The notes below the pieces were generated by a model. It had not been told where the DNA came from and did no database searches. It saw nothing but the letters and a program-made list of their open reading frames with translations. 64,000 nt of DNA from Bacteroidota bacterium (GTDB lineage: Bacteria; Bacteroidota; Bacteroidia; Chitinophagales; Chitinophagaceae), in the NCBI GenBank assembly GCA_018267725.1, contig JAFDXY010000009.1, forward strand, positions 372,001 to 436,000, given 5' to 3'. A program made the position numbers and the translations under genes. Each line of letters opens with the position of its first letter. Positions within the stretch are counted from its first letter, which is position 1. Shown piece by piece: positions 43,601 to 52,293 of this stretch.

Positions 43601-43822
43601 ATCGTGGCTCCAAACGGGCATTTGATCTTGTGCTTCGTTTAAGGTTAAGGCAACAGCATTGCCTCCGCTTGAAGATACTTTATACAAGTCTCCTTTATAA
43701 CCAAATACAATCCATTTCCCATCGGGGCTAATGGCAGGATAACGCAACCACAACGGGTTGTTTTGTGCAAACACACTTATTATAAATGTGGTGCAAAATA
43801 AAACCAATAACTGTTTAAGCAT
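40613..43822 (-). CDS. Exported tricorn-like S41 peptidase
   Basis: Large secreted or periplasmic protease of 1069 residues with a signal peptide (ending VFAQ). The first half is WD40-like beta-propeller repeats (YPAISPDGKWIVFGYKGDLY, MPVWSHDGKYIAFASDRYG and others). A PDZ-like domain (about 760-840; GLKITEVIANGPVDKAK) and a tail-specific protease domain follow, with GYVHVQGMND and the likely nucleophile Ser in LMSESNYSDAF. It matches the bacterial tricorn layout for peptide trimming. It is a single gene. Confidence 0.93.
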   Translation of the reverse strand: MLKQLLVLFCTTFIISVFAQNNPLWLRYPAISPDGKWIVFGYKGDLYKVSSSGGNAVALTLNEAQDQMPVWSHDGKYIAFASDRYGNFDVYVMPSEGGEATRLTFNSANDFPSDFSVDNKHIIFGSGRNDLNTSVRFPIKGLFPKLYQVPITGGRSILLLTAGTQNTHYNSKGDAIVFEDIKGYEDAWRKHHTSSVTRDIWLYSFKTKEYRKISGFEGEDREPVFSADNQFIYYLSEKNGTQNIYKIPVLNKMAEQQLTNFKNNPIRHLSRANDNTLCFSWDGEIYTLKENGKPEKVNISINADSKFNTEKIVPINGGATEMSVSPNGKEIAFVFRGEVFVTSVDGGITKRITNTPQQERMVAFAPDGRTLYYAAERNNSWDIMKATITRKEEPYFYASTIIKEEPVIATDKEEFQPKISPDGKEIAYLEERNIVKIFNIEKKTSRTILPAGQNFSYSDGDQSFEWSPDGKWIAIESVKGNFGSSGNILLYKADGTDTKGTDITNSGFSGSGQQWAFGGKAILYTSDKFGKKSLAIEGASENDIMIEFFDKDLYDRFKLNKDDAALLKEKEDKEKKDTSKKKEDIVLDLNNLEERKIRLTNGSLNLSGYALSLDGSKLFYLAKFEQGFDVWQLDTRTREIKVLAKLGASGGGMELSKDGKSLFVIADGRLTKIDADAGRVSPVSINGEMVLNTAGERAYIFEHAWRQVKKKFYDTKLHGVDWEMYKKTYEKFLPHINNNYDFQELLSEILGELNASHTGGIYSPQSFNGDATASLGLFYDETVGGNGLKITEVIANGPVDKAKSKIKAGTIIEKIDGEEITDNVDWNKFLNRKTGKNVLLSLSNGTEKWEEVIKPISGGGENFLLYKRWTKTMSDMVDKLSNGKVGYVHVQGMNDASYRNVYEEVLGKNADKEALIVDTRFNGGGWLHDDLVTFLKGKQYLTFAPYGFKSGGGEPLGKWTKPSVVLMSESNYSDAFIFPYAYRANGVGKLVGKPVPGTGTAVWWETQIDPTLIFGIPMIATIGIEKRPTENLQINPDIDVDNPYKNVLFGKDDQLEAAVKEMLKTIGGK

Positions 43823-43834
43823 AATTCAAAGTTT

Positions 43835-43918
43835 AGTGTTGAAAGATTTTAAAGATAATCAACACTTCATTTTCTCAAAATAAATTTTTTAAGAATGGTA
43901 GATGAGAAATACCGTTCT
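43835..43918. promoter_or_regulatory. Two hairpin-forming palindromes in a divergent spacer
   Basis: AGTGTTGA (43835-43842) is inverted at 43859-43866, and AGAATGGTA (43892-43900) is nearly inverted at 43910-43918. Both lie between the divergent protease gene and the next + strand gene, where operators or leader hairpins could act. No protein partner is identified. Confidence 0.35.
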
Positions 43919-44004
43919 AATCATATTAAACAAAACTCAATATTCAACAAAATCACAATTATTTAAGTAAGTTTTTTATATTGCCACACCAAATTATTTT
44001 TTTT

Positions 44005-44193
44005 ATGAGTGAACATAATTATGAAGAAGCTGGCGTAATAAAAAATTACACCTTAACTTCTTTTATATCTTTTGCAATAATTTTTTGCTTGTTGGTTTTG
44101 TTTGCAACTTGCCATGGCCCTTACAAAAAAGTTGGAGATGCAGGTAAAGACAGATTAGCCATGCAGCAAACTTCTTCTATAAACATCAATTAA
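44005..44193 (+). CDS. Small single-helix membrane protein upstream of ruvB
   Basis: Unrecognised protein of 62 residues from the ATG at 44005. A TTG-started longer frame is less likely. One hydrophobic helix (about 19-38, ending FATCHGPYKK) could be either a membrane anchor or a late lipobox-like region. It is 86 bases before ruvB, which has its own promoter-like element. Confidence 0.55.
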   Translation: MSEHNYEEAGVIKNYTLTSFISFAIIFCLLVLFATCHGPYKKVGDAGKDRLAMQQTSSININ

Positions 44194-44267
44194 TTTGCAT
44201 ACACAATTAATTAAAAATTTGTGTAATTTGTTTAATCACATATTATGCAAACCGCTGTATTATTGCG

Positions 44268-44275
44268 TACTTTTG
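44268..44275 (+). promoter_or_regulatory. -7 element of ruvB
   Basis: TACTTTTG, an exact consensus match, ends four bases before the ruvB ATG (44280), predicting a leaderless message. Confidence 0.6.
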
Positions 44276-44279
44276 GCTA

Positions 44280-45314
44280 ATGGCTAATTCTAACATACAT
44301 ATTAATTCAGAAGAGTTTAACAATGCCGATAAAGATTTTGAAAACTCAATAAGACCATCGGTTATTGATGATTTTTCGGGGCAGCCGCAATTAATAGAAA
44401 ACTTAACCATATTTATTAAAGCAGCTAAAATTCGTGGAGAAGCATTAGATCATATTTTATTTCATGGCCCGCCGGGTTTAGGTAAAACAACTTTAAGCAG
44501 AATTGTTGCCAATGAATTAGGTGTGAAGATTAAAGAAACAAGTGGCCCTGTTATTGAAAAACCCGGAGATCTTGCAGGTTTGCTTACAAGCTTAGAACCT
44601 AATGATGTTTTGTTTATTGATGAAATACATAGATTAAGTACTGTTGTTGAAGAATATTTGTATGCAGCAATGGAAGATTTTAGGATTGATATTATGATTG
44701 ATAGCGGCCCCAATGCAAGAAGTATTCAATTAAACTTAAACCCTTTTACATTGGTAGGTGCAACCACAAGAAGCGGTTTATTAACTGCACCATTACTTTC
44801 AAGGTTTGGAATAAAATCGAGATTAGAATATTACAATTCAAACATATTACAAAAAATAATACTGCGTAGTGCAAGCATTTTAAATGCATCTATAACTTCA
44901 GATGCAGCCAATGAAATTGCAAGAAGAAGTAGAGGCACACCACGTATTGCCAACGGTTTATTAAGGCGTGTAAGAGATTTTGCACAAGTATTAAATGATG
45001 GTGAAATAGATGCAGGTATTACACAACACGCACTAAAAGCATTAAATGTTGATGAGTATGGTTTAGACGATATGGATAACAGAATACTTTTAACCATTAT
45101 AGAAAAATTTAAAGGTGGCCCCGTTGGCATAAATAATATTGCTACTGCCGTTGGAGAAGAAGCCGGAACTATTGAAGAAGTATATGAACCATTTTTAATA
45201 CAAGAAGGTTTTATACAACGCACCTCAAGAGGTAGAGAAGTTACACAAAAAGCTTATGAGCATTTAGGTAAAAAACCTTTTAACAACAGCCAGCAAAACA
45301 ATTTATTTAGTTAA
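44280..45314 (+). CDS. ruvB: Holliday junction helicase subunit RuvB
   Basis: AAA+ motor that drives branch migration with RuvA. It has 344 residues. Signatures: [13 protein letters not shown] at the N-terminus, Walker [10 protein letters not shown], Walker [10 protein letters not shown], sensor 1 [20 protein letters not shown] and the arginine finger region [19 protein letters not shown]. The C-terminal winged helix ends RTSRGREVT. ruvA and ruvC are not in this window. Confidence 0.97.
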   Translation: MANSNIHINSEEFNNADKDFENSIRPSVIDDFSGQPQLIENLTIFIKAAKIRGEALDHILFHGPPGLGKTTLSRIVANELGVKIKETSGPVIEKPGDLAGLLTSLEPNDVLFIDEIHRLSTVVEEYLYAAMEDFRIDIMIDSGPNARSIQLNLNPFTLVGATTRSGLLTAPLLSRFGIKSRLEYYNSNILQKIILRSASILNASITSDAANEIARRSRGTPRIANGLLRRVRDFAQVLNDGEIDAGITQHALKALNVDEYGLDDMDNRILLTIIEKFKGGPVGINNIATAVGEEAGTIEEVYEPFLIQEGFIQRTSRGREVTQKAYEHLGKKPFNNSQQNNLFS

Positions 45315-45366
45315 GTAATTCATAAGCTGCACAGCAGCAAATTCATTTTCAATATCTTCGCAGCAG

Positions 45367-46113
45367 ATGAATAAGTACGCACACGATGTAATAGTACCCG
45401 ATACCGAAAGCAACCAAAACAAAAAAACACAGGTTGCAGAAATGTTTAACAGCATTGCAGGTAAATACGATTTTTTAAATAGATTTTTAAGTGCAGGTAT
45501 TGATATTTGGTGGAGAAAGAAAGCTATTAACGAATTAAAAAAAATAAAACCAAAAATTATTTTAGATGTTGCAACGGGAACAGGTGATGTAGTTTTAATG
45601 ACGTATAAAAAACTGCACCCTGAAAAAATTTATGGAATTGATATTAGCGAAGGAATGCTTGAATTAGGAAGGAAAAAAATTAAACAAAAAGGGTTAGAAA
45701 ATAAAATTGAATTACAACAAGGCGATAGCGAAAATATTATTTTTGATAACAATTTTTTTGATGGCATAACTGTAGCTTTTGGTGTACGCAATTTTGAAAA
45801 TTTAGAAAAAGGTTTGTCAGAAATGTTTCGTGTATTAAAACCCGGAGGCAAATTGGTAGTGTTAGAATTTTCAAAACCCAAACAAAAAAATTTTAAGTTT
45901 TTATATCAATTTTATTTAAGCAAATTAGCACCCGGATTAGTGCAAGCTTTTGCAAGTGATAAAAAAGCATATCAATATTTAAATAACAGTGTTTTTGCTT
46001 TCCCCGAAGGGCAAAAATTTTTAACCATAATGCATGGCGTAGGATTTACACAAACTTATTTACAACCTCTTAGCTTAGGAATATGCACTATATACTGCGG
46101 AACAAAAGTGTAA
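45367..46113 (+). CDS. menG: Demethylmenaquinone methyltransferase
   Basis: UbiE/MenG, which methylates demethylmenaquinone in the last step of menaquinone synthesis and so supplies the quinone used by complex I in this window. It has 248 residues. SAM motif I is LDVATGTGDV. MFNSIAGKYDFLNRFLSAGID at the N-terminus and GVRNFENLEKGLSEMFRVLKPGG are family marks. A TATCTTCG element lies six bases before the ATG. It overlaps the porT-like gene by 31 bases. Confidence 0.95.
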   Translation: MNKYAHDVIVPDTESNQNKKTQVAEMFNSIAGKYDFLNRFLSAGIDIWWRKKAINELKKIKPKIILDVATGTGDVVLMTYKKLHPEKIYGIDISEGMLELGRKKIKQKGLENKIELQQGDSENIIFDNNFFDGITVAFGVRNFENLEKGLSEMFRVLKPGGKLVVLEFSKPKQKNFKFLYQFYLSKLAPGLVQAFASDKKAYQYLNNSVFAFPEGQKFLTIMHGVGFTQTYLQPLSLGICTIYCGTKV

Positions 46114-46808
46114 GTCTGTTATGTTTATTGTTTTGTTGCATTACAAATTTTGCTAATGCACAACGAGAAATTTATAGACCTGACCATGATGATAAACCTT
46201 ATTATTTTGGGGCTACTTTAGGTTACGCCAACTCTTTTTTAAACGTAAATAAAACAAAAAAATTTATTACAGATGATAGTGTGTTGGTTGCAGAATCTGG
46301 TAGCAGTGGCGGTATATTTTTAGGGCTTTCGGCAACAGGAAGATTAAGTGATAGATTTCAAATAAGAGTTGCACCCACATTTATTATTGGACAATCGTTA
46401 TACTTTAATTATGTATTAAATAATCCTTTACCCGGAGAGCCTGTTTATCAAAAAAGAACATTGCCTGCAAACATTGTAAGTTTTCCTATTCACTTAAAAT
46501 TTAATTCAGACCGCATTGATAATTTTAGAGTGTATATGTTAGGAGGTATTCGGTACAATTTATATTTAACCAGCAATGCTAATTCAACCAATACTACCGG
46601 AGATATAAAATTTAAAGGAAGTGATTTTGGTATTGAAGGTGGCATTGGTTTTAATATTTTTCTTCCTTATTTTACCTTATCTCCCGAAATAAAATTCAGT
46701 AATGGTTTAAGTAATATTCACTTAAGAGATCCTTCATTAAAATACTCAAGTGTATTGGGTGATATTACAAGCAGAATGATTTTATTTACATTACATTTTG
46801 AATATTAA
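46083..46808 (+). CDS. porT: PorT-like outer-membrane beta-barrel protein
   Basis: A 241-residue outer-membrane protein with a signal peptide (residues 1-26, ending NANA-like FANAQ) and a beta-barrel pattern ending in an aromatic residue (TLHFEY). Sequence layout and its position directly after ubiE/menG match PorT/SprT of the type IX secretion system, as far as I know a common neighbourhood in Bacteroidota. It overlaps menG by 31 bases and the next gene (opposite strand) by four. Confidence 0.75.
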   Translation: MHYILRNKSVSLLCLLFCCITNFANAQREIYRPDHDDKPYYFGATLGYANSFLNVNKTKKFITDDSVLVAESGSSGGIFLGLSATGRLSDRFQIRVAPTFIIGQSLYFNYVLNNPLPGEPVYQKRTLPANIVSFPIHLKFNSDRIDNFRVYMLGGIRYNLYLTSNANSTNTTGDIKFKGSDFGIEGGIGFNIFLPYFTLSPEIKFSNGLSNIHLRDPSLKYSSVLGDITSRMILFTLHFEY

Positions 46809-48484
46809 AAATCAAACTCTCTTCTTCCTAAATTAATTCTTAAAGATGCGTTGAAGATGTTAGAATCGAAGCTGGAAGCTACATCTGCACGTTTGTATTT
46901 TCTAATAATTGCATTTAAATCTAAAAATACATTTGGAGAAAGTTCATAAGTTATTGTTCCACTTAAAAATAAATTTTTTGCTAAAATGCCACTACCAATT
47001 TTATAACCATAATCTCTTAACCTATCCGTATAAAAACGAAATGGATTAGCTCCAAAATTTGCCCCCGCAGAATCTAAGCCTTGTTCGGTATAAATAACTT
47101 TTGCTTCTAAAGAAAATTTGTTTGCCGGTTGATATTTTAATATACCAATAAACTCTCTAAGGTTTGCACCCATTGGATGTGCCAAAGGCTGATTGTAATG
47201 TGTAAACGAACCAACAGTATCGTAATGTTCATAAACAAATGGTCTAATAAAGTTTGCTTCAACTTGTAAGTCTAAATTTTTCACTCCAAATAAATCAATT
47301 CTTTTCATGCCTAATTGCAATGCCTGTTTGTTAGAATAATATCCACGACTATAATGCAAAACTTCGTTCATTACAAATTCGTTTATAATAAGCTGAGCAT
47401 AAAGCTGTGTGTTTTTAAATGCATTTGTTTTAATGTTGGCACCTAATGTTACTTTATCGGGGCTGCCTTCTTGTTGCTCCATTGCTCTATAAAAAATTAG
47501 TGGATTTAAATAACCCAATTCAAAACCACCGCTTCTGCCAAACATTATATCTTCAAATATTCCAATTGAAAAAGATTTGGTGTTATATTCCAACATGTGA
47601 AATGCCATGTATTTTTTAGGACGTAAAAAATCGGGACCTCTTTGAAAAGTAGAGGTTAATTCACTAAATAAATTGTAATAATTCAATTTCCAGAATCTAA
47701 AGTTTGCTTTTAAAAATAACATGCTGTTACTAAAATCACTTAGTATTAAACTTCTGTAACCATTACCAATAAAAACTTTATCATAAGCAAATTGCAAATC
47801 AATTCCTTTAGCAGCATTAACCATTATACCCCCTCTTGCATCAAAATAATCATATCCATCTGTTGAGAAGTTTTTATAATATCCTGCACCAGGTACCGCA
47901 CTATATTTTTGTTCAAATTGTTGAACATATAATGGGTCTCTTTCTTGGTGAGTAGTTAGGTAAGTATAATAACCCAAACCTTTGGTAAATGTTCCTCTAA
48001 TACCAATACCACGTTGATTATTAAATAAATCATGTGTTACATTATTATCTTTTCCTAAAGAAACATTTATTAGTGGATATACATACGCCGAAAAATCTTT
48101 TTGCTTTAAACCAATATACGGCGGGTGAGACCAAATTGATTTTTTAAATAATGAACTAAATTTTAACGATGAATCTGCAAAACCGTTTCTCCATTCAAAA
48201 TTATCTTTCAACACAATATCTAAATTGTATTTATCTACTTTACTTAATTCAATTTTACCTTCATTGGCTAATTGCTGAATGTATTGCAAACGTTCGGTTA
48301 TAGCCTTTCTATCATAAGGTTTTACGGCAGAAAAATTTAAGATAGAATCTTTACGCAATTTTATTTCTAATCTATTTAAAACATCGTACTGCCTTGTGCC
48401 AAGCATTACAAAATCTGATTGTGCCCAAGAAGTTTTTGCCCATATTATTAAAAGAAATACTGTTGCTAAACGTAAACATTTCAT
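46805..48484 (-). CDS. RemB/Wzi-like outer-membrane beta-barrel protein
   Basis: A 559-residue exported protein with a signal peptide (residues 1-21, ending SWAQ). The body is a long series of amphipathic beta-strands with many Tyr/Phe, ending in SLRINLGRREFDF, as outer-membrane barrels do. Segments such as FIGNGYRSLILSDFS and GFELGYLNPLIFYR recall the gliding-motility protein RemB and the capsule-assembly Wzi family. It is tail-to-tail with porT-like and divergent from pyrC. Exact role unproven. Confidence 0.75.
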   Translation of the reverse strand: MKCLRLATVFLLIIWAKTSWAQSDFVMLGTRQYDVLNRLEIKLRKDSILNFSAVKPYDRKAITERLQYIQQLANEGKIELSKVDKYNLDIVLKDNFEWRNGFADSSLKFSSLFKKSIWSHPPYIGLKQKDFSAYVYPLINVSLGKDNNVTHDLFNNQRGIGIRGTFTKGLGYYTYLTTHQERDPLYVQQFEQKYSAVPGAGYYKNFSTDGYDYFDARGGIMVNAAKGIDLQFAYDKVFIGNGYRSLILSDFSNSMLFLKANFRFWKLNYYNLFSELTSTFQRGPDFLRPKKYMAFHMLEYNTKSFSIGIFEDIMFGRSGGFELGYLNPLIFYRAMEQQEGSPDKVTLGANIKTNAFKNTQLYAQLIINEFVMNEVLHYSRGYYSNKQALQLGMKRIDLFGVKNLDLQVEANFIRPFVYEHYDTVGSFTHYNQPLAHPMGANLREFIGILKYQPANKFSLEAKVIYTEQGLDSAGANFGANPFRFYTDRLRDYGYKIGSGILAKNLFLSGTITYELSPNVFLDLNAIIRKYKRADVASSFDSNIFNASLRINLGRREFDF

Positions 48485-48498
48485 AATCTTGCTTATTA

Positions 48499-48515
48499 TA
48501 GTTTTTTCAAAAATA
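48499..48515. promoter_or_regulatory. Overlapping divergent -7 elements, RemB-like/pyrC
   Basis: On the - strand TATTTTTG (48508-48515) matches the consensus and serves the RemB-like gene. On the + strand TAGTTTTT (48499-48506), a near match, could serve pyrC. The two overlap closely in a 38-base spacer, so the promoters may compete. Confidence 0.45.
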
Positions 48516-48522
48516 CAATAAG

Positions 48523-49863
48523 ATGCCTGTTTACCTAATAAAAGATGCCTGCATTATAAATGAGGGCAAAAAAACATATGCAGATGTTTTAATAAAAAAT
48601 GAAAAAATAGAAAAAATTGCACCTTCAATTCAAATAAAAGAAAACGCAATTGAAATTAATGCAAACAATAAATTTTTATTACCCGGCGTAATAGATGATC
48701 AAGTGCATTTTCGCGAGCCCGGTTTAACACATAAAGCAACTATTTATACCGAAGCAAAAGCAGCTGTAGCAGGCGGTATAACAAGTTTCATGGAAATGCC
48801 AAACACAATACCGGCAGCACTTACACAAGAATTGTTAGAAGAAAAATACAACATTGCACAACAAATATCATTAGCTAATTATTCTTTTTATATTGGAACA
48901 AGTAATAATAATTACGATGAAGTAATGAGAACAAATGAAAAGAAAAATGATGTATGCGGTGTAAAAATTTTTATGGGTTCTTCAACAGGAAATTTATTAG
49001 TAGATAACCCATTAAGTTTAGATAAAATTTTTGCAGGAAGCGAATTATTAATTGCCACCCACTGTGAAGAAGAAAGTTTAATTAAAAAAAATTTAGAAAA
49101 AATAAAACAAGAAAAATCTATTTTATCTGCAGCAGATCATCCTATTATTAGAAACGAAGAAGTATGTTTTGAATCGTCTTTCAAAGCTATTCAATTTGCA
49201 AAAAAACATAATACACGTTTGCATATTTTACATATTTCAACCGAAAAAGAATTGCAATTATTTGGCAATATGTTTCCTTTAAAAGATAAAAGGATAACTG
49301 CCGAAGTATGTGTGCATCATTTGCATTTTACGGCTAATGATTATGCAGAAAAAGGTAATTTTATTAAATGCAATCCTGCTATAAAATCTGCCAACAACAA
49401 AGCTGCTTTATGGAATGCATTGTTAGATGATAGATTAGATGTAATTGCTACAGACCACGCTCCACATACGTTTGCCGAAAAAAATGAACCTTACGAAAAA
49501 GCTCATGCAGGTTTGCCTTTAGTGCAACACGCTTTGCCATTAATGTTGCATTATGTGCAAGAAGGAAAGATTTCTATTGAAAAAGTTGTAGAAAAAATGA
49601 GCCATGCAGTTGCCGATTGTTTTCAAATTAAAGAACGTGGTTATATAAAAGAAGGATATTATGCCGATTTAGTTTTAGTTGATATGCATAAACCTTACAC
49701 AGTAAACAAAGAAAATATTTTATATAAATGTGGTTGGAGCCCTTTTGAAAATTCTACTTTCCCGGCAAGTATTACGCACACATTTGTAAGTGGAAATTTA
49801 GTTTATGGAAATGGAGCCTTTAATGAATCTTATAAAGGAATGCGGTTAAAGTTTAACAGATAA
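48523..49863 (+). CDS. pyrC: Dihydroorotase
   Basis: Closes carbamoyl-aspartate to dihydroorotate in pyrimidine synthesis. It has 446 residues. The metal site has DDQVHFREPGLTHKA (with Gln where many members have a second Asp/His pattern), histidines in ATHCEEE and HILHIST, and the Asp in ATDHAPHT. This is the class I type (about 430 residues). The MutS-like gene follows after 23 bases. Confidence 0.94.
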   Translation: MPVYLIKDACIINEGKKTYADVLIKNEKIEKIAPSIQIKENAIEINANNKFLLPGVIDDQVHFREPGLTHKATIYTEAKAAVAGGITSFMEMPNTIPAALTQELLEEKYNIAQQISLANYSFYIGTSNNNYDEVMRTNEKKNDVCGVKIFMGSSTGNLLVDNPLSLDKIFAGSELLIATHCEEESLIKKNLEKIKQEKSILSAADHPIIRNEEVCFESSFKAIQFAKKHNTRLHILHISTEKELQLFGNMFPLKDKRITAEVCVHHLHFTANDYAEKGNFIKCNPAIKSANNKAALWNALLDDRLDVIATDHAPHTFAEKNEPYEKAHAGLPLVQHALPLMLHYVQEGKISIEKVVEKMSHAVADCFQIKERGYIKEGYYADLVLVDMHKPYTVNKENILYKCGWSPFENSTFPASITHTFVSGNLVYGNGAFNESYKGMRLKFNR

Positions 49864-49886
49864 ATTACCAAAACTATACAACCTTA

Positions 49887-51200
49887 ATGCAAATAGATAA
49901 AACCACTTTACAAGATCTCTCCATATTTCATCACGATGAAGAACAATCTGTTTTTCATCATTTAAACTGCACACAAACCAATGGTGGCAGAGAGTATTTA
50001 AAACATATTTTAGGTAAGCCTTTAAAAAAACTTGATGAAATAAATGATACACAATTACTTATTAAACAATTAATTAATGTATCAAACAACTGGCCTATAA
50101 CTATTACCAACGGAACCATTATGGTAATAGAACGTTATTTTGATACGCAAATTTCACTCTACCCATCTCAGCCAACATTAATAAGCAGCTATTATTACAG
50201 ATTTGTTAATCCTGGTGATTATTCTATTACAAAATATTCGGTTGAACATATTTGTTCTTTTTTCAAAGGGTTTTATGAAATAATTCAATTAATAAATAAT
50301 GCTCAAAGCAAACAACTGCAAACATGGTTGCAACGTATTAATATTTTATTGCAACATTCTTTTGTTAAAGAAATATTGCAACATAATAACATAAAAAAAT
50401 TATCGCCAACAGAAGTATTGTATTTTGGAAATTATTTACGCTTTCATTTTCAAAATCAATTAAATGAGTTAATAGATATTTATTACAGATTAGATGCTTA
50501 TTTAAGTTTGGCAAAATCTTCTGTTATTTATAATTTTTCTTTCCCAGAAATTATAAATAGCAATCAGCCTCACATTAAAGCAAAAGCCTTATACCACTTA
50601 CAATTAAGAACACCCGTTGCTTATGATATTAACTTAAATCAAACCGAAAATTTTTTATTTCTTACCGGAGCAAACATGGCTGGCAAAAGCACTTTTATTA
50701 AAGCAACAGGTATTGCTGTTTATTTAGCACATATAGGAATGAGTGTGCCCGCACAACAAATGCAAATAAGTTTGTTTGATGGCTTATTAAGTAATATTCA
50801 TGTTTTTGATAATATTTTAAAAGGAGAAAGTTATTTTTTTAATGAAGTGCAACGTATTAAAAAAACAGTTGATAAAATTAACGATGGAAAAAAATGGTTA
50901 ATACTTATTGATGAATTATTTAAAGGAACTAATGTGCAAGATGCCATGAAGTGCAGCACCACTGTAATTGAGGGTTTACGCAAAATGAAAAATGCATTAT
51001 TTATATTATCTACACATTTATATGAAATTGGAGATGCATTAAAACAATACAACAACATTCAATTCAAATATTTTGAAACCAATATTAAAAATGATGAATT
51101 AGAATTTAGTTACCAACTAAAAGAAGGCATAAGTAATGATAGATTAGGTTATTTAATTTTAAAGAAAGAAGGCGTTGTAGATATGTTAGAAAAATTATGA
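49887..51200 (+). CDS. MutS-family ATPase without mismatch-recognition domain
   Basis: A 437-residue protein with a MutS-type core and clamp region and ATPase: Walker A TGANMAGKSTFIK, Walker B LILIDELFKGTN and the signature ILSTHLYEIGD. The N-terminal mismatch-binding domain of MutS is absent and there is no Smr domain, so it belongs to the short MutS-like group of Bacteroidota, whose role is not established. It overlaps engB by six bases at the 3' end (convergent). Confidence 0.88.
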   Translation: MQIDKTTLQDLSIFHHDEEQSVFHHLNCTQTNGGREYLKHILGKPLKKLDEINDTQLLIKQLINVSNNWPITITNGTIMVIERYFDTQISLYPSQPTLISSYYYRFVNPGDYSITKYSVEHICSFFKGFYEIIQLINNAQSKQLQTWLQRINILLQHSFVKEILQHNNIKKLSPTEVLYFGNYLRFHFQNQLNELIDIYYRLDAYLSLAKSSVIYNFSFPEIINSNQPHIKAKALYHLQLRTPVAYDINLNQTENFLFLTGANMAGKSTFIKATGIAVYLAHIGMSVPAQQMQISLFDGLLSNIHVFDNILKGESYFFNEVQRIKKTVDKINDGKKWLILIDELFKGTNVQDAMKCSTTVIEGLRKMKNALFILSTHLYEIGDALKQYNNIQFKYFETNIKNDELEFSYQLKEGISNDRLGYLILKKEGVVDMLEKL

Positions 51201-51788
51201 TTGACTATGTTGATGAATAAACGCCAACAATTCATCTTTACCATTTTTTTTCTCTGCACTGGTTATAAAAACTTGCGGTAAAAATTCCCATTCTTCACGC
51301 ATGGCATCTAAAAAATTTTTTACATGGCGTTGCACAGCACCGGGTTTTTCTTTATCGGCTTTTGTATATACTAAAGCAAAAGGCACATTCCATTTTCCTA
51401 ACTGGTTTACAAATTCTAAATCAATTTTTTGAGGCTCGTGCCTGCTATCAATTAATACAAAAACATTTATTAAGTTTTCTCTTTTACGCAAATAATTTTC
51501 AATCATCTGTTCCCATCTTCTTCTGCTGCTTTGCGAAACTTTTGCATAACCATAACCCGGCAAATCAACTATATAAAAATTATTATTTATTATAAAGTGA
51601 TTGATGAGTTGTGTTTTACCCGGTTGTGCCGATGTTTTAGCTAAATTTTTTTGATTCATCAACATATTAATGAGCGATGATTTGCCAACATTACTTCTAC
51701 CAATAAAAGCAAATTCGGGTTTATCGGGCTTTGGGCATTTATCAAACGAAGGTGATGATATTAAATATTTAGCAGATTTTATTTGCAT
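51195..51788 (-). CDS. engB: Ribosome biogenesis GTPase EngB (YihA/YsxC)
   Basis: Essential GTPase for large-subunit assembly. It has 197 residues: G1 GRSNVGKSS, G2 Thr in TSAQPGKTQ, G3 DLPGYG, G4 TKAD and G5 TSAEK. It lies four bases downstream of the haem-binding gene in the same operon with gpmI. Confidence 0.96.
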   Translation of the reverse strand: MQIKSAKYLISSPSFDKCPKPDKPEFAFIGRSNVGKSSLINMLMNQKNLAKTSAQPGKTQLINHFIINNNFYIVDLPGYGYAKVSQSSRRRWEQMIENYLRKRENLINVFVLIDSRHEPQKIDLEFVNQLGKWNVPFALVYTKADKEKPGAVQRHVKNFLDAMREEWEFLPQVFITSAEKKNGKDELLAFIHQHSQS

Positions 51789-51791
51789 TCG

Positions 51792-52283
51792 TTATTTCTT
51801 TTTAGGCATTACCAAACTATCGGCAGGGTATTTTGCTTTTAAAGAATCTCTTATACCTGTGCACCAATTAATTAAAGTTTGTTTTTCGGCATCAGTTAAT
51901 GCAGCATCTCTATGAATGATTGTGTAAGAAGTTAAAGGCATTTCTCCTTCTTTTAATTCATCAACACATTCTTTCATTTTTTTATACTGTTTTGCAATAC
52001 GGTAGCTTGCAAATTCATCAATATTAAAATGGCGTTTACCATCTATAACATGTTTGTTTAACCACCATGTAACAGGTTGAATATTATTATACCAAGGATA
52101 ATTGGTGTTGTTACTATGGCAGTCTACACAAGCTTTTGCCAAAATAGTTTTTACACTATCTGGCACATTATATAATTTACTTATATGATTTACTTGCTCA
52201 CCTGCTGCGATATTTTTTTTCGGGCGAAAAAATTGAATAACAACAAACGCAACAACAAATACAATTAAAATTTTTTTAATCAT
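51792..52283 (-). CDS. Membrane-anchored haem-binding protein
   Basis: A 163-residue protein with an N-terminal anchor (residues 3-19) and a single c-type haem motif CVDCH (Cys52, Cys55, His56) in the segment ACVDCHSNNTNYPWYNNIQP. This is the haem-binding domain typical of small Bacteroidota proteins (PF14376-like), on the periplasmic side. Electron partners are unknown. It sits between engB and gpmI. Confidence 0.88.
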   Translation of the reverse strand: MIKKILIVFVVAFVVIQFFRPKKNIAAGEQVNHISKLYNVPDSVKTILAKACVDCHSNNTNYPWYNNIQPVTWWLNKHVIDGKRHFNIDEFASYRIAKQYKKMKECVDELKEGEMPLTSYTIIHRDAALTDAEKQTLINWCTGIRDSLKAKYPADSLVMPKKK

Positions 52284-52293
52284 GATATATATT

